Shown: positions 17,086 through 27,200, counted from the stretch's first letter. The stretch is DNA of 64,000 nucleotides from Streptomyces sp. NRRL B-24484 (GCF_000717715.1 NZ_JOAI01000010.1:1-64000); one strand, 5' to 3'. Translations and numbers: made by a program. The notes: a model not told the origin generated them from the sequence alone.

Positions 17086-17711
17086 ACCCGCCCGTTCGGC
17101 TCCTCGTCTGCGACGACCACGCGGTCGTCCGGGCGGGCCTGCTCGCGCTGCTCGCCAGCGCCGGCGACATCGACGTGGTCGGCGAGGCCGGCAGCGGAGA
17201 GGAAGCAGTCACCCTCGCCGCCCGCCTCCGGCCGCAGGTGGTCCTCATGGACCTCCAACTGGGCAGCGGCATCGACGGCGTCGAGGCCACCAAACGGATC
17301 ACCGCCGACCCCGACGGGCCGTACGTCCTCGTCCTCACCACCTTCGACACCGACGCCGACATCACCCGTGCCATCGACGCGGGGGCCACCGGGTACCTGC
17401 TCAAGGCCGAGCGACCGGAGGAACTGTTCGCCGCCGTCCACGCGGCAGCCGCCGGCCGGACGGTGCTCTCGCCGCCGGTGGCGAGCCGGGTGATGGCGCA
17501 GATGAGGGCCCCCGCACCCCGGCTCACCGACCGCGAACAGGAGATCCTCGCCCGGCTCTCCGAGGGGCTGGGCAACCGGGAGATCGCCCGTGCCCTGTTC
17601 ATCAGCGAGGCGACCGTGAAGACCCACCTCGGCCGCATCTACGACAAGCTCGGCGTCGACACCCGCGCCGGTGCCGTCGCCACCGCGAAGGAGCGCCGCC
17701 TGCTGAGATGA
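17082..17711 (+). CDS. senR: NarL/FixJ-family response regulator, SenR-like
   Basis: 209 residues. Receiver domain with acidic pocket CDDH (11-12), phosphoacceptor D57 in VVLMDLQLG, and conserved Thr and Lys (LTTFDT, LLKAERPEE). C-terminal LuxR-type HTH (LTDREQEILARLSEGLGNRE, IARALFISEATVKTHLGRIY). Coupled to the kinase by an ATGA overlap. In S. reticuli, SenR governs hbpS, the furS-cpeB catalase operon and senS-senR itself. Confidence 0.88.
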   Translation: MNPPVRLLVCDDHAVVRAGLLALLASAGDIDVVGEAGSGEEAVTLAARLRPQVVLMDLQLGSGIDGVEATKRITADPDGPYVLVLTTFDTDADITRAIDAGATGYLLKAERPEELFAAVHAAAAGRTVLSPPVASRVMAQMRAPAPRLTDREQEILARLSEGLGNREIARALFISEATVKTHLGRIYDKLGVDTRAGAVATAKERRLLR

Positions 17712-17726
17712 CGGACGACGGCCGGC

Positions 17727-17797
17727 CCACCCCGATCCGGCCACCGCGATCCGGCCCACCGCGATCCAGCCCACCGCGATCCGGCCACCGCGATCCG
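17727..17797. repeat. short tandem repeats between senR and the phosphatase gene
   Basis: Four to five copies of a 14-15-base unit, (C)CCACCGCGATCCGG, with small length and base differences, in the 110 bases between two convergent genes. No palindrome; probably slippage-generated. Confidence 0.7.
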
Positions 17798-17821
17798 TTC
17801 CCCGCCGGCTGTCGGACGCGG

Positions 17822-18583
17822 CTACCCGACCTGGCCGCCCGGCAGGTGGTCGGTGGTGTTCCAGAAGTCGGGGCGCAGCCGACCGTCGGCGGCACGCCAC
17901 AGGCTGGTGGAGCAGTTGCGGACGGGGTCGAGCGCGAGCAACTGCGGCTCGGTCAGGCGGTCCAGGATGTGCCGGAGCATCAGCACCGTGCAGTCGTGGG
18001 CGACCACCAGGACGGGCCGCCCCGCCTCCTCCTCGCAGAGGTCCCGCAGCACCCCCCGCACCCGCAGCGCCACGTCCAGCCACGACTCCCCGCCCGGCGG
18101 CCGGTAGTACAGCTCGCCCATCCGCCGCCGCCGTGCGGCCTCCGCAGGGTGCTCCTTCTCGATGGCGGCCCGGGTGAGCATCTCCAGCACGCCGAGCTCT
18201 CTGTCCCTCAGCCGCTCGTCGTACCGCACGGGCACGCCCACCGGGACGGCCCCCAGCCCGGAGGCCTGCGCCACCGCGATCCGCGCGGTCTCCGTGGTGC
18301 GGACGTAGGGCGAGCACCAGACCGCCCGCGGCCGGTCCGTCGCGGGCAGCTCGGCCCACCAGCGGCCGAGCGCCTGTGCCTGGGCCTGCCCGTGCAGCGA
18401 GAGCGGGATGTCGGCGTCGCGGCTGTTGATCGGGACGGTCAGGGCACCCGTCTCCTCGGCCAACCGGAACTCGACGTTGGCGACGGACTCGCCGTGCCGG
18501 GTGGCGATCAGGACGGAGGGCAGCGGGCGGCTGTCCTCGCGTTCGGTGCGGTGCCCGTTCAGGATGGTGCCGGCCTCTGCCAT
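17822..18583 (-). CDS. histidine phosphatase family protein (phosphoglycerate-mutase-like)
   Basis: 253 residues. RHGES at about residue 29 provides the phospho-accepting His, and VLVVAHDCTVLMLRHIL supplies the second His. The core DIPLSLHGQAQAQALGRWW and WCSPYVRTTETARI segments are typical. Broad family of phosphomonoesterases; the substrate cannot be told. Convergent with senR. Confidence 0.87.
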   Translation of the reverse strand: MAEAGTILNGHRTEREDSRPLPSVLIATRHGESVANVEFRLAEETGALTVPINSRDADIPLSLHGQAQAQALGRWWAELPATDRPRAVWCSPYVRTTETARIAVAQASGLGAVPVGVPVRYDERLRDRELGVLEMLTRAAIEKEHPAEAARRRRMGELYYRPPGGESWLDVALRVRGVLRDLCEEEAGRPVLVVAHDCTVLMLRHILDRLTEPQLLALDPVRNCSTSLWRAADGRLRPDFWNTTDHLPGGQVG

Positions 18584-19020
18584 CGCCCGTCTCCCCGTCT
18601 CGGTCGTGTCGCGCTGCGCCCAGCGCGGCGGCGCCCCTGGTGGTGGGGGGAGGGCGCGCCCGTGGGGAGTCGCGCCCGGACACGATGATCGCGCCGCCCT
18701 CACCAGTGTTGACGGTGGTGGCGGCGCGAGCACAGGGCGCACGGCGCGCGGCACTGTGCGCCCCTTGGCCCCGCGCGCTGGCCGACCGACCCGGCTCCGC
18801 CACCGGGCTCCCGGCTCCGCCACCCGACCGGGTTCACCCCCGGCCCCCACCCCCTGAGCGATGGCGCTCGGGTCTCCGGAACGCCCTGGCGCGGCCCCGG
18901 ACCAACGCTGCCGGCCCCCCAAAGCACCGCGAGGCGTCCCGGGCCCGTGCCGATGGCCCCGAGCAAGGCCGGAGCCCCGGAGCCGGCGCGGTGTGCCGAC
19001 CCCGGGGCTCCGGCCCGGTC
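18584..19020. other. gene-free stretch between the phosphatase and the symporter genes
   Basis: 437 bases. Holds a short direct repeat (CGGCTCCGCCACC at about 18791 and again about 18 bases on) and, at its right end, the symporter terminator. Open frames here have no ribosome site and look like chance. Confidence 0.5.
18971..19011 (-). terminator. terminator of the DUF3311-symporter operon
   Basis: GGAGCCCCGG (18971-18980) pairs with CCGGGGCTCC (19002-19011) across a 21-base loop that can itself pair partly. It sits ten bases past the symporter stop. Confidence 0.65.
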
Positions 19021-20646
19021 TCAGTGCGCGGCTGCGGGCTGCGGCGCGTTCGCCACGGCCTCGTCCCCGGCCTCGGCCGTGTAGTCGCCGGTGCTGGTCT
19101 CGTCCTCGCCCTCGGGGGCCTTCGCGGCCTTGAGCACGAGCGTGAGCACCACCGCGACCAGCAGGTTCAGCACGAAGGCGGTGAGGCCGATGAAGCCGAT
19201 CTCACCGATCACCGGGATCTCCGCGGTGTTGCCGCCGAAGTGCTTGGTGGCCTTGGAGGAGATCCCGTAGGCCGTCCAGGTGCCGTAGGCCATACCGGCG
19301 GCCCAGCCGGCCAGCAGCGCCCAGCGGTGGAACCACCGGGTGAACAGGCCGCCGACGATGGTGACGAAGGTCTGCAGGATCCACAGACCGCCGAGCAGCT
19401 GCAGGTTGATCGCGAACTGCTTGTCCATCGCCAGCACGAAGATCAGGGCGCCCACCTTCACCAGCAGCGAGGCGATCTTGGCGATCCGGGTCTCTTCCGC
19501 CGGGGTGGCGTCCGGCTTCAGGAACTCCTTGTAGATGTTGCGGGTGAACAGGTTGGCCGCGGCGATCGACATGATGGCCGCCGGCACCAGCGCACCGATG
19601 CCGATGGCGGCGAAGGCCACGCCGGTGAACCAGTCCGGGAACATGTTCTCGAACAGCTGCGGCACCGAGAGCTGGGCGTTGAAGCCCTGCACGCCCTTGC
19701 CGATGCCCGCCGCGATCGCCATGAAGCCGAGCAGCGCCAGCAGGCCCAGCATCAGCGAGTACGCGGGCATGATCGCCATGTTCCTGCGCACGGTGTTCCG
19801 GGACTTGGAGGCCAGCACGCCGGTCACCGAGTGCGGGTACATGAAGAGCGCCAGCGCCGAGCCGAGGGCCAGGGTGGCGTACGTCCAGTGCGAGCTCGGG
19901 CCGAGCACCAGCGAGCCGCTGGGCTTGCCGGTGGCCGGGTTGACGGTGGAGAACTTCTGGGCGGCCGCGTCGAAGATGTGCCCGTACCCGCCGAGCCGCA
20001 TCGGGATGTAGATCACCGCGACGATGATCACGACGTACACCAGGGTGTCCTTGACGAAGGCGATCAGCGCCGGGGCCCGCAGGCCGGACGAGTAGGTGTA
20101 GGCGGCGAGCACCGCGAAGGCCAGGAACAGCGGCAGGTCCTTCATGAACCAGTTGCCGGAGCCGCCGACGCCGAGCACGTCCAGCACCGCCTGGATGCCG
20201 ACCAGCTGCAGCGCGATGTACGGCATGGTCGCGAGGATGCCGGTGAGCGCCACCACCAGGGAGAGCGCCCTGGAACCGTACCGGCCGCGCACGAAGTCGG
20301 CCGGGGTGACGTACCCGTGCACCCGGGAGACCGACCAGAGCCGGGGCAGGAACAGGAACACCAGCGGGTAGGCGATGATCGTGTACGGCACGGCGAAGAA
20401 GCCCGCCGCACCGGTGCCGTAGATCGCCGCCGGGACAGCGACGAAGGTGTACGCGGTGTAGAGGTCGCCGCCCAGCAGGAACCAGGTCACCCAGGTGCCG
20501 AAGCTGCGGCCGCCGAGGCCCCACTCGTGCAGGTGCAGGGCGTCGTCCGCGCGCCGCCACCGGGAGGCCAGGAAGCCCATCACGGTGACCAGGGCGAAGA
20601 ACAGCAGGAAGACCGTCAGCGCGGTGACGTTGATGCCGGTGTGCAT
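19021..20646 (-). CDS. sodium:solute symporter (SSS family), probably monocarboxylate type
   Basis: About 541 residues with some 13 membrane segments (for example VTALTVFLLFFALVTVMGFL and YVVIIVAVIYIPM). Family signatures: GGRSFGTWVTWFLLGGDLY near the start, YPHSVTGVLASKS, and GIGALVPAAIMSIAAANLFT. The last residues form an acidic cytoplasmic tail. It takes up small organic acids by Na+ coupling if it follows the MctC-like branch. Starts in a TGATG overlap with the DUF3311 stop; the adjacent GTG 20649 is an alternative. Confidence 0.85.
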   Translation of the reverse strand: MHTGINVTALTVFLLFFALVTVMGFLASRWRRADDALHLHEWGLGGRSFGTWVTWFLLGGDLYTAYTFVAVPAAIYGTGAAGFFAVPYTIIAYPLVFLFLPRLWSVSRVHGYVTPADFVRGRYGSRALSLVVALTGILATMPYIALQLVGIQAVLDVLGVGGSGNWFMKDLPLFLAFAVLAAYTYSSGLRAPALIAFVKDTLVYVVIIVAVIYIPMRLGGYGHIFDAAAQKFSTVNPATGKPSGSLVLGPSSHWTYATLALGSALALFMYPHSVTGVLASKSRNTVRRNMAIMPAYSLMLGLLALLGFMAIAAGIGKGVQGFNAQLSVPQLFENMFPDWFTGVAFAAIGIGALVPAAIMSIAAANLFTRNIYKEFLKPDATPAEETRIAKIASLLVKVGALIFVLAMDKQFAINLQLLGGLWILQTFVTIVGGLFTRWFHRWALLAGWAAGMAYGTWTAYGISSKATKHFGGNTAEIPVIGEIGFIGLTAFVLNLLVAVVLTLVLKAAKAPEGEDETSTGDYTAEAGDEAVANAPQPAAAH

Positions 20647-20930
20647 CACGCGTCACCGCCCCGGGCGGCCTTGCGGGCCTTCTCGTCGCGCTTGATCAGC
20701 AGGTAGGCGCCGACCGTGAAGAGTGCCGAGACCGGCACCCACATCAGCTGGTACCAGTAGAAGAACGGCACCCCGCCGAGTTCGGGGTCGGCCTTGGTGT
20801 ACGAGGACACCCACAGGGTCGCCACGACCGGTACGGCGAGGCAGATCCCGGCCAGGACGCGGGCCGGGGTGACGGCGGGGAGGGGGCCGGCGGCCCCGTC
20901 CTCCTTGGAGAATTGCACTTCTGACGACAT
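20646..20930 (-). CDS. DUF3311 small membrane protein, symporter partner
   Basis: 94 residues with two membrane segments (PARVLAGICLAVPVVATLWV and MWVPVSALFTVGAYLLI), the first followed by the family pattern VSSYTKADPELGGVPFFYWY. DUF3311 proteins almost always precede an SSS symporter, as here, and probably act as an accessory subunit. Confidence 0.85.
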   Translation of the reverse strand: MSSEVQFSKEDGAAGPLPAVTPARVLAGICLAVPVVATLWVSSYTKADPELGGVPFFYWYQLMWVPVSALFTVGAYLLIKRDEKARKAARGGDA

Positions 20931-21140
20931 GTCGCGGCTCCGGCTGAAGAGGGCTCACCTCGTCGGCGCCGCAGCGCGCGGAGTCGGACCCCGCACGCCC
21001 GCCGAGCAGCACCCTTTGGTGATCGGCAGTCAGTACGGGAGCGAAATGTAGGGCACGGACGTGACCTGTGTCACCAGTTCGCGAGGAAACGGCCTGATCC
21101 GGTCGGCGGGAGCCGACCGGACCGGGGCGTGGGGCACGGG

Positions 21141-21228
21141 CAAGGACCGGGCCGTGGGGCAAGGACCGGGCCGTGGGGCGTGGACCGGGCCGTGGGGCGT
21201 GCGCCGGGCCGTGGGGCGTGCGCCGGGA
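21141..21228. repeat. imperfect tandem repeats downstream of dasR
   Basis: Four to five copies of a 19-20-base unit built on GGACCGGGCCGTGGGGC, ending directly at the dasR stop. The surrounding 20931-21228 gap otherwise holds only the divergent promoter area of the DUF3311 operon. Confidence 0.75.
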
Positions 21229-22032
21229 TCAGTCCTGCGGCTGCTGCTCGGGCCGCTGCAGGCGGGTGATGAACTTGTACCGGTCGCCGCGGTAGATCGA
21301 GCGCACCCACTCCACCGGGGCGCCCTCCGCGTCGAAGGAGTGCCGGGAGAGCTGGAGCATCGGCAGGCCCAGGTCGGAGCCGAGCAGGCCGGCCTCGCGC
21401 GGATTGGCGAGCGTGGTCTCGATGGTCTCCTCGGCCTCGGCCACCGTCACCCCGTACACCTCGCGCAGCGCGGTGTAGAGCGAGTTGTGCTTGACCAGGT
21501 TGCGGCGCAGCGCCGGGAAGCGCTTGGCCGACAGGTGCGCGACCTCGATCGCCATCGGGTCGCCGTTGGCCAGCCGGAGGCGCTCGATCCGCAGCACCCG
21601 GCTGCCGGGCTTGATGTCCAGCAGCGGGGCGAGCCGCTCGTCGGCGCTGATGTAGCCGACCTCGATCAGCCGGGAGGTCGGCTCCAGGCCCTGGGCGCGC
21701 ATGTCCTCGGTGTAGGAGGTCAGCTGCAGCGCCTGGGCGACCTTGGGCTTGGCGACGAAGGTGCCCTTGCCCTGGATACGCTCCAGCCGGCCCTCGACGA
21801 CCAGCTCCTGGAGCGCCTGCCGGACGGTGGTGCGCGAGGTGTCGAACTGGGCCGCCAGCGCCCGCTCCGGCGGCACCGGGGTACCGGCCGGCTGGGTCTC
21901 GGTCAGCTGCAGCAGGTGGCGCTTGAGCCCGTAGTACTTGGGGACCCGCGCGGCCGTGCCGGTGGCCGCCGTGGACTGCGCCGGCACCGTGGTGCCCTCC
22001 GGGAGGGCCGCCGTGCCTCTGTCGCCGCTCAT
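21229..22032 (-). CDS. dasR: GntR/HutC-family regulator DasR
   Basis: Global repressor of chitin/GlcNAc uptake, released by GlcN-6-P/GlcNAc-6-P. About 267 residues from an ATG preceded by GAGGAG; the first 30 residues are a low-complexity extension. Winged HTH at about 35-105 ([49 protein letters not shown]). UTRA effector domain: [20 protein letters not shown] through [20 protein letters not shown]. Sequence and position beside the das transporter genes identify it as DasR. Confidence 0.94.
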   Translation of the reverse strand: MSGDRGTAALPEGTTVPAQSTAATGTAARVPKYYGLKRHLLQLTETQPAGTPVPPERALAAQFDTSRTTVRQALQELVVEGRLERIQGKGTFVAKPKVAQALQLTSYTEDMRAQGLEPTSRLIEVGYISADERLAPLLDIKPGSRVLRIERLRLANGDPMAIEVAHLSAKRFPALRRNLVKHNSLYTALREVYGVTVAEAEETIETTLANPREAGLLGSDLGLPMLQLSRHSFDAEGAPVEWVRSIYRGDRYKFITRLQRPEQQPQD

Positions 22033-22206
22033 GGCCGCTCTCACTCCTCGCCCTGCAGCCGTCACCGGCTCCTCCGTCGTTGTATCAGCACATGGTCGCA
22101 CGCGGGGGCCGCCGAATGTGAGCTCCCGCGGTCCCGGGTTCGGCCGGACGGTCCCCGGCCGGTCGGAGCCGGACACGACTCCGGCCCCGCCCCTGTCCCC
22201 CTCGGT

Positions 22207-22253
22207 CCCGCCCCTCTCCGGAACGGACGTCCCGCCCCTCTCCGGAACGGACG
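22207..22253. repeat. 23-bp direct repeat between dasR and the hexosaminidase gene
   Basis: Two perfect copies (22207-22229 and 22231-22253) containing CCTCTCCGGAACGGACG, one base apart, just past the hexosaminidase stop. No DasR box is visible in this 232-base gap. Confidence 0.75.
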
Positions 22254-22264
22254 CCCGGCCCCCG

Positions 22265-23842
22265 TCAGGCGGACGCCGCGCCCAGCACCAGCCCGGCCAG
22301 CGCCTCGGCCGCGGCGACGCCGCAGACCCGGGCACCGCCGTGGGTGGCGAGCACGGTCGTGCCGCTGCTGCCGAAGGTGTCGGCCAGCGCGTGCGCCGTG
22401 CCGATCTCCACCACGACCGCGTCGGGGCGGACGGCGGTCATGGCGAGCGCGGCCCGGAGCATCCACGGGTGCCGGTGCACGTCACGGACGACAATCACCA
22501 ACGGGCGGTTGACCGCGGCGCCGAGCAGCGGCCGGACGTCGACGTCCGAGCCCTCGGCGGCGACCGCCACGTGCAGCAGGCCGGAGCCCTCGATCCGGGT
22601 GGCGGGAGCGCCGACCCGGGTGTGGGTGGTGCCGGGGACGAGCTCGGTGAGCGGGCCGGAGACGCCCCACGGGGTCTGGTCGCCGACGGCGATGTTGGCC
22701 CCGGGGGAGAACTCCACCACGTGCGGCACACCCTCCAGCGGGCGCAGGTCGCCGTGGATGCGCAGGGCCCGGCGGGCGGCGGTCAGCCCGATGCCGACCT
22801 CGCCGTGCGTGCCGGCCCGGGCGGCCCGCTCGGCGGCGGACCAGCGGGCGACGGCCCGGTTCCGCTCGGCGGCCTCGTGCAGGCGCTCGGCGGAGAGCCG
22901 GCCCTCGCGGACGGCCCAGACCAGGGCGTCGCGCAGGTAGAGGAAGGCGGCCTCGTCCTGCAGGCCGCCGCCGACGCAGATGGTGTCGGCGCCGGCCGCG
23001 ACGGCCTTGACCGCGCCGGCGGCCACGCCGTGGGTACCGGAGATGGCGCCCATCTCGATGCCGTCGGTGACGATCAGCCCGGTGTAGCCGAGTTCGCCGC
23101 GGAGCAGGCCGGTGAGGATCTCCCGCGACATGGTGGCGGGCAGGTCGGCGTCGTAGGCCGGGAAGAGGATGTGCGCCGTCATGATCGACTTCACGCCGGC
23201 CGCGATGGCGGCGCGGAACGGCTTGAGGTGCTCCTGCACCTGCTCCGGGTTGAGGTCGATCCGCGGCAGTCCGAGGTGGGAGTCGCCGGAGGTGTCGCCG
23301 TGGCCGGGGAAGTGCTTGGCGCAGGCCGCCACCCCGGCGGACTGCAGGCCGCGGACCCAGGCGGCGGTGTGCCGGGCGGCGAGGTCGCCGTCGGCGCCGA
23401 AGGAGCGGACGCCGATCACCGGGTTGTCCGGGTTGGAGTTGACGTCCGCGTCGGGCGCGTAGTCGAGGTTGATGCCGACCGAGGAGAGGTCCAGGCCGAT
23501 CGCGCGGGCGACCCGCTCGGTGAGGTCGGTGTCGTCGACCTCCCCGAGCGCCAGGTTGCCGGGGTAGGAGGAACCGCTGGAGACCTCCAGCCGGGTGACG
23601 TCGCCGCCCTCCTCGTCCGTGGCGATCAGCAGCTCGGGGTTGAGCGCGTACATCTCGGCGGTCAGCGCGGCGACCTGCTGCGGGGTACGGATGTTGCGGC
23701 CGAACAGCGCGACGCCGCCCAGCTCGCCCGAGCCCAGTCTGCGGCGCAGCCACTCGGGGGCGGTGAGCCCGGCGAAGCCCGGCTGGAGCACCGCGCCGGC
23801 GTCCGTGAGCAGTTCGACGCTTTCCGTACCGGGAATCGCCAT
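22265..23842 (-). CDS. dasD: GH3-family beta-N-acetylhexosaminidase (DasD-like)
   Basis: 525 residues, no signal peptide, so probably cytoplasmic. It cleaves imported chito-oligosaccharides to GlcNAc. Signatures: [33 protein letters not shown] (the NagZ-type acid/base loop with Asp-His) and [12 protein letters not shown] (catalytic Asp nucleophile). A C-terminal GH3_C-like domain lies after residue 370. In S. coelicolor the gene after dasC is likewise a sugar hydrolase, dasD. It is 66 bases past dasC and likely in the same operon. Confidence 0.85.
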   Translation of the reverse strand: MAIPGTESVELLTDAGAVLQPGFAGLTAPEWLRRRLGSGELGGVALFGRNIRTPQQVAALTAEMYALNPELLIATDEEGGDVTRLEVSSGSSYPGNLALGEVDDTDLTERVARAIGLDLSSVGINLDYAPDADVNSNPDNPVIGVRSFGADGDLAARHTAAWVRGLQSAGVAACAKHFPGHGDTSGDSHLGLPRIDLNPEQVQEHLKPFRAAIAAGVKSIMTAHILFPAYDADLPATMSREILTGLLRGELGYTGLIVTDGIEMGAISGTHGVAAGAVKAVAAGADTICVGGGLQDEAAFLYLRDALVWAVREGRLSAERLHEAAERNRAVARWSAAERAARAGTHGEVGIGLTAARRALRIHGDLRPLEGVPHVVEFSPGANIAVGDQTPWGVSGPLTELVPGTTHTRVGAPATRIEGSGLLHVAVAAEGSDVDVRPLLGAAVNRPLVIVVRDVHRHPWMLRAALAMTAVRPDAVVVEIGTAHALADTFGSSGTTVLATHGGARVCGVAAAEALAGLVLGAASA

Positions 23843-23908
23843 GGTTCCTTCCCTGGGTGGGGTGCGGGAGGTGAGGGTGGTGCGGGGGGCGGGTCGCGCC
23901 TGTGACTG

Positions 23909-24811
23909 TCAGCCCTTGACCGCACCGGCGGTCAGGCCCGCCGACACCTTCTTCTGGAAGATCACGAAGAGCACGATCACGGGCAGCGAGACCATCAGCG
24001 CGCCGGCCATCTGCGAGCCGTAGTCGGCGCCGCGGGTGGGGGTGGTGGCGTAGAAGGTCAGCCAGATCATCGAGGTCTTCTGTCCGCCGGTGGAGAGCAG
24101 CACGTTGGCGACGATGAACTCGTTCCACGCCTGGATCCAGCTGTACACACCGGTGGTGATCAGGCCCGGCAGGGTCAGCGGCAGGATGACGCGGAAGAAC
24201 GCGCCCCACTGGGTGCAGCCGTCGACCATGGCGGCCTCGTCGAGCTCGGCCGGGATGTTGACGATGAACGAGCGCAGCGTCCACACCACGTAGGGCACGG
24301 TGAAGACCAGGTAGGCCAGCATGACGCCGAAGAGCGTGCCGGTCATGCCGGCCTTGTTCATCACCACGAACAGCGGGACGATGATCGCCAGCAGCGGCAC
24401 CATCTGGACGACCAGCATGGTGACGATGAAGAAGTTGCGGCCGCGGAAGCCGAAGCGGGCGACGGCGACGGCGGCGAGGAAGCCGACGACCAGGCCGAGC
24501 ACCACCGCGCCGAGCGTGATGACGACCGTGTTCTGGAGCCCGGGCAGGAACTCCTTGTCGTCGAAGATCGTCCGGTAGCTGTCGAAGGAGAACGCCTGCG
24601 GCCAGAAGGTCGGGTCCTTGGCGATCAGGTCCTTGTTGGTCTTGAAGGTGGTGATGATCATCCAGTAGATCGGGAAGCCCATCACCACCGCGAAGCCGAG
24701 GCCGAGGGTGTTCCAGACCCAGGTCATCACCGGGTTGCGGCCGGTGACCCGGACCTTGGCCCGGACCTGCGGCGCGGCGGTCGCGGTCGCCGGGGTGTCG
24801 ACGGTGGTCAT
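23909..24811 (-). CDS. dasC: ABC transporter inner-membrane protein DasC (chitobiose uptake)
   Basis: 300 residues, six membrane segments (for example LGLGFAVVMGFPIYWMIITT and LVVGFLAAVAVARFGF). The MalG-type EAA loop, DEAAMVDGCTQWGAFFRVIL, contacts the shared ATPase (MsiK in streptomycetes, not in this window). Start overlaps the dasB stop by ATGA. Confidence 0.92.
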   Translation of the reverse strand: MTTVDTPATATAAPQVRAKVRVTGRNPVMTWVWNTLGLGFAVVMGFPIYWMIITTFKTNKDLIAKDPTFWPQAFSFDSYRTIFDDKEFLPGLQNTVVITLGAVVLGLVVGFLAAVAVARFGFRGRNFFIVTMLVVQMVPLLAIIVPLFVVMNKAGMTGTLFGVMLAYLVFTVPYVVWTLRSFIVNIPAELDEAAMVDGCTQWGAFFRVILPLTLPGLITTGVYSWIQAWNEFIVANVLLSTGGQKTSMIWLTFYATTPTRGADYGSQMAGALMVSLPVIVLFVIFQKKVSAGLTAGAVKG

Positions 24812-25794
24812 CGGTCCTGGGCTCCGATCTTGAGCATCTGGCGGATGTAGAAGACGAGCACCGCCAGCATGAGGAGGATCATGGCGATCGAGATCACCGA
24901 GGAGTCGCTGTACTTCGAGGCGACGATGCCCTTCTGGAAGAGGTAGGTGCCGATCGTCCAGTAGCCGGGCTCGGGCGAGGTGTTGCGCAGCGAGAAGATC
25001 TGCGCGAAGACCTGGAAGTCCCAGATGAAGCTCAGCGCGGCGCTGATCATCAGGAACGGCTTGATGACCGGGATCACCACGTGGCGGAAGGCCTGCAGGC
25101 CGCTGGCGCCGTCCAGCTTGGCGGCCTCCATCAGCTCCTTGGGCACCTGGGTGAGCGCGGCGTTGAGGCCGAGCACCAGGAAGGGCAGCGCGCCCCAGAC
25201 GATGACCGCGGCGCCGACCACGTAGAGGCCGACGGTGGGGTCGGCGAACCAGTCGTAGTGCTTGGTCTTCTCGTCGCCGGTGAACAGGTAGCCGATGTAG
25301 TCGACCACGCCGCCGTTGGAGGCGAAGAGCCAGCGGAAGATGGTGCCGGTGACGAGCGCGGGGATGGCCCAGACGAACATCATCACGGTGATGCAGATGA
25401 CCTTGACCCAGCCGGAGACCCGGTTGAGGAGCAGGGCGAACAGCATGCCCAGCACCATCGAGAGGACGACCAGCTCCAGGGTGAACCAGATCGACCGGAG
25501 CACGACCTCCCAGAACTGGTCGTCGCCGAGGACCTTGCCGTAGCCCTCGAACCCGATGTGCTTCGCCAGCGCCGGGTTGACCAGGTACGAGTACCGGTTG
25601 ATGTTCTGGAACGACAGGTCGAACAGCTGGTACAGCGGATACGCCAGAACGCCCACCAGGGCCGCGACGGCCGGCAGGATCATGGCGTACGGGATGTAGT
25701 GGCCGCCCGCCAGGAAGCCGCGCCTGCGCGGCGGCGGGGCAACGGCCGCGGTCTCCTCGACCGCCACCGGCGTTTCGTTGGTTGTCACGCTCAT
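24808..25794 (-). CDS. dasB: ABC transporter inner-membrane protein DasB (chitobiose uptake)
   Basis: 328 residues from an ATG after AAGGACC. About six membrane segments (YIPYAMILPAVAALVGVLA first). MalF-like EAA loop MEAAKLDGASGLQAFRHVVI. It forms the permease with DasC, and the stop overlaps the dasC start. No ATP-binding subunit gene is adjacent, as in other das clusters. Confidence 0.92.
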   Translation of the reverse strand: MSVTTNETPVAVEETAAVAPPPRRRGFLAGGHYIPYAMILPAVAALVGVLAYPLYQLFDLSFQNINRYSYLVNPALAKHIGFEGYGKVLGDDQFWEVVLRSIWFTLELVVLSMVLGMLFALLLNRVSGWVKVICITVMMFVWAIPALVTGTIFRWLFASNGGVVDYIGYLFTGDEKTKHYDWFADPTVGLYVVGAAVIVWGALPFLVLGLNAALTQVPKELMEAAKLDGASGLQAFRHVVIPVIKPFLMISAALSFIWDFQVFAQIFSLRNTSPEPGYWTIGTYLFQKGIVASKYSDSSVISIAMILLMLAVLVFYIRQMLKIGAQDR

Positions 25795-25886
25795 CAGGGT
25801 CCTTCCCGGCCCGCGGAACTGATCGGTACCTGCGCGGGTGGGCAGTCCGCGCTCACGCACGGACTGCCCACCCCCTGCACGCTTCG

Positions 25887-27200
25887 TCAGCCGTTCAGGT
25901 CCTTGAGGACGGTCTCCTCGACCTTCTTGAGCTCGGCCGCCGGGTCGCCGCCGGCCGCGATCGCACCGAAGGCGTTCTTCAGCGCGGTCTCGTCGGCGCC
26001 GGACCACATCGGCGAGTTCGGGATGAACCAGGTCTGGCCCTCGGCGGCGTCACCGGTCGCCTTGTTGGCCGGCGCGGCGGCCTTGTAGGCGGCGACCAGG
26101 TTCTTGGCGTTCGGGATCGCGAACTTCGCCAGCTCGGTCTGCTGCTTGGTGTTGGTGAAGATCTGCAGGAAGGTCGCGCCCAGGCCCGGGTTGGCGGACT
26201 TGGCCGGGACGGCCAGGTCGGAGCCGCCGAGGAAGGCGGGGGTGGGCTGGCCGGCCGCGTTGCCCGGGAGGGCGATGCTGGCGAGCTTGTCCTTGAGCGA
26301 CGGGTCGCCGGTCTTCGGGTCCGCGACGGAGCCGAGCTCCCAGCCGTTGCCGACGATGGCGGCGATGTTGCCCTTGGCCATCAGGGCGTCCTGGGTGGCC
26401 TCGTCGGTGGTGGTGCCGCCGACCGAGAACTGCTTCTGCAGGTCGTTCCAGACCTTGACGCCCTCGATGAACTTGGGGTCGGTCAGGGTGCCGGTCCACT
26501 TGTCGTTGTCGCTCTTGGCGACGATGTTCTTCACACCGAAGGTGCCGGCGCCGAAGGAGGCGGCGGTGTACCAGTTCTGGCCCGGCAGGTACAGGGCGGA
26601 GAAGTTCGGCACGGAGGCGTTGGCGGCCTTCACCTTGGTGAGGGCGTCCTTCAGCTCGGCCAGGGTGGTCGGCGGGTTGGTGACGCCGGCCGCGGTGAAC
26701 AGGTCCTTGCGGTAGATGAGGACGCGGGCACCGGCGTAGTACGGGACGGCGTAGGTCTTGGAGCCGTCCGGGGTCTGGCCCGAGGCGGCCAGCGAGTCCA
26801 GGTACTTGTCCGAGTTCTCGAACTGCGACTTGACGCCGGTCAGGTCGACGAAGGAGCCGGCCTCGATGTACTTGGCGGTCTGGGTGTTGCCGAGCTCGAT
26901 GACCTCGGGGGCGTTGCCGGAGAGGAGGGCGGTGTCGAGCTTGGTGGTGTAGTTGGTCCAGGTCTGCCACTGGATGTCGACGTCGGCGCCGGTCTCCTCC
27001 TTGAACTGCTTCTTGGCAGCCTCGACGACCGACGGCCAGCCCTTCTGGGCGTCGTCCATCAGCCAGACCGTGATCTTCTTGCCCTTGCCGTCCTTGCTCA
27101 GGGTGGCCTGCTTGGCGTCGCCGGAGGAGCCGGACGAGGAGCAGGCGGACGCGACGAGAACGGTGGCAATGGCGGCCACGGCGGCGAGCTTGCGGTTCAA
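25887..27200 (-). CDS. dasA: chitobiose-binding lipoprotein DasA
   Basis: Extracellular sugar-binding protein (CUT1 type). 437 residues from a TTG start positioned after GGAGGA; the nearby ATG is out of frame and stops at once. Lipoprotein signal: NRKLAAVAAIATVLVASAC, with Cys20 as the likely lipidated residue. Mature SBP features: KKITVWLMDDAQKGWPSV, EVIELGNTQTAKYIEAGSFV and YAVPYYAGARVLIY. First gene of dasABC(D). Two overlapping DasR boxes lie 130-155 bases upstream. Confidence 0.9.
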   Translation of the reverse strand: MNRKLAAVAAIATVLVASACSSSGSSGDAKQATLSKDGKGKKITVWLMDDAQKGWPSVVEAAKKQFKEETGADVDIQWQTWTNYTTKLDTALLSGNAPEVIELGNTQTAKYIEAGSFVDLTGVKSQFENSDKYLDSLAASGQTPDGSKTYAVPYYAGARVLIYRKDLFTAAGVTNPPTTLAELKDALTKVKAANASVPNFSALYLPGQNWYTAASFGAGTFGVKNIVAKSDNDKWTGTLTDPKFIEGVKVWNDLQKQFSVGGTTTDEATQDALMAKGNIAAIVGNGWELGSVADPKTGDPSLKDKLASIALPGNAAGQPTPAFLGGSDLAVPAKSANPGLGATFLQIFTNTKQQTELAKFAIPNAKNLVAAYKAAAPANKATGDAAEGQTWFIPNSPMWSGADETALKNAFGAIAAGGDPAAELKKVEETVLKDLNG

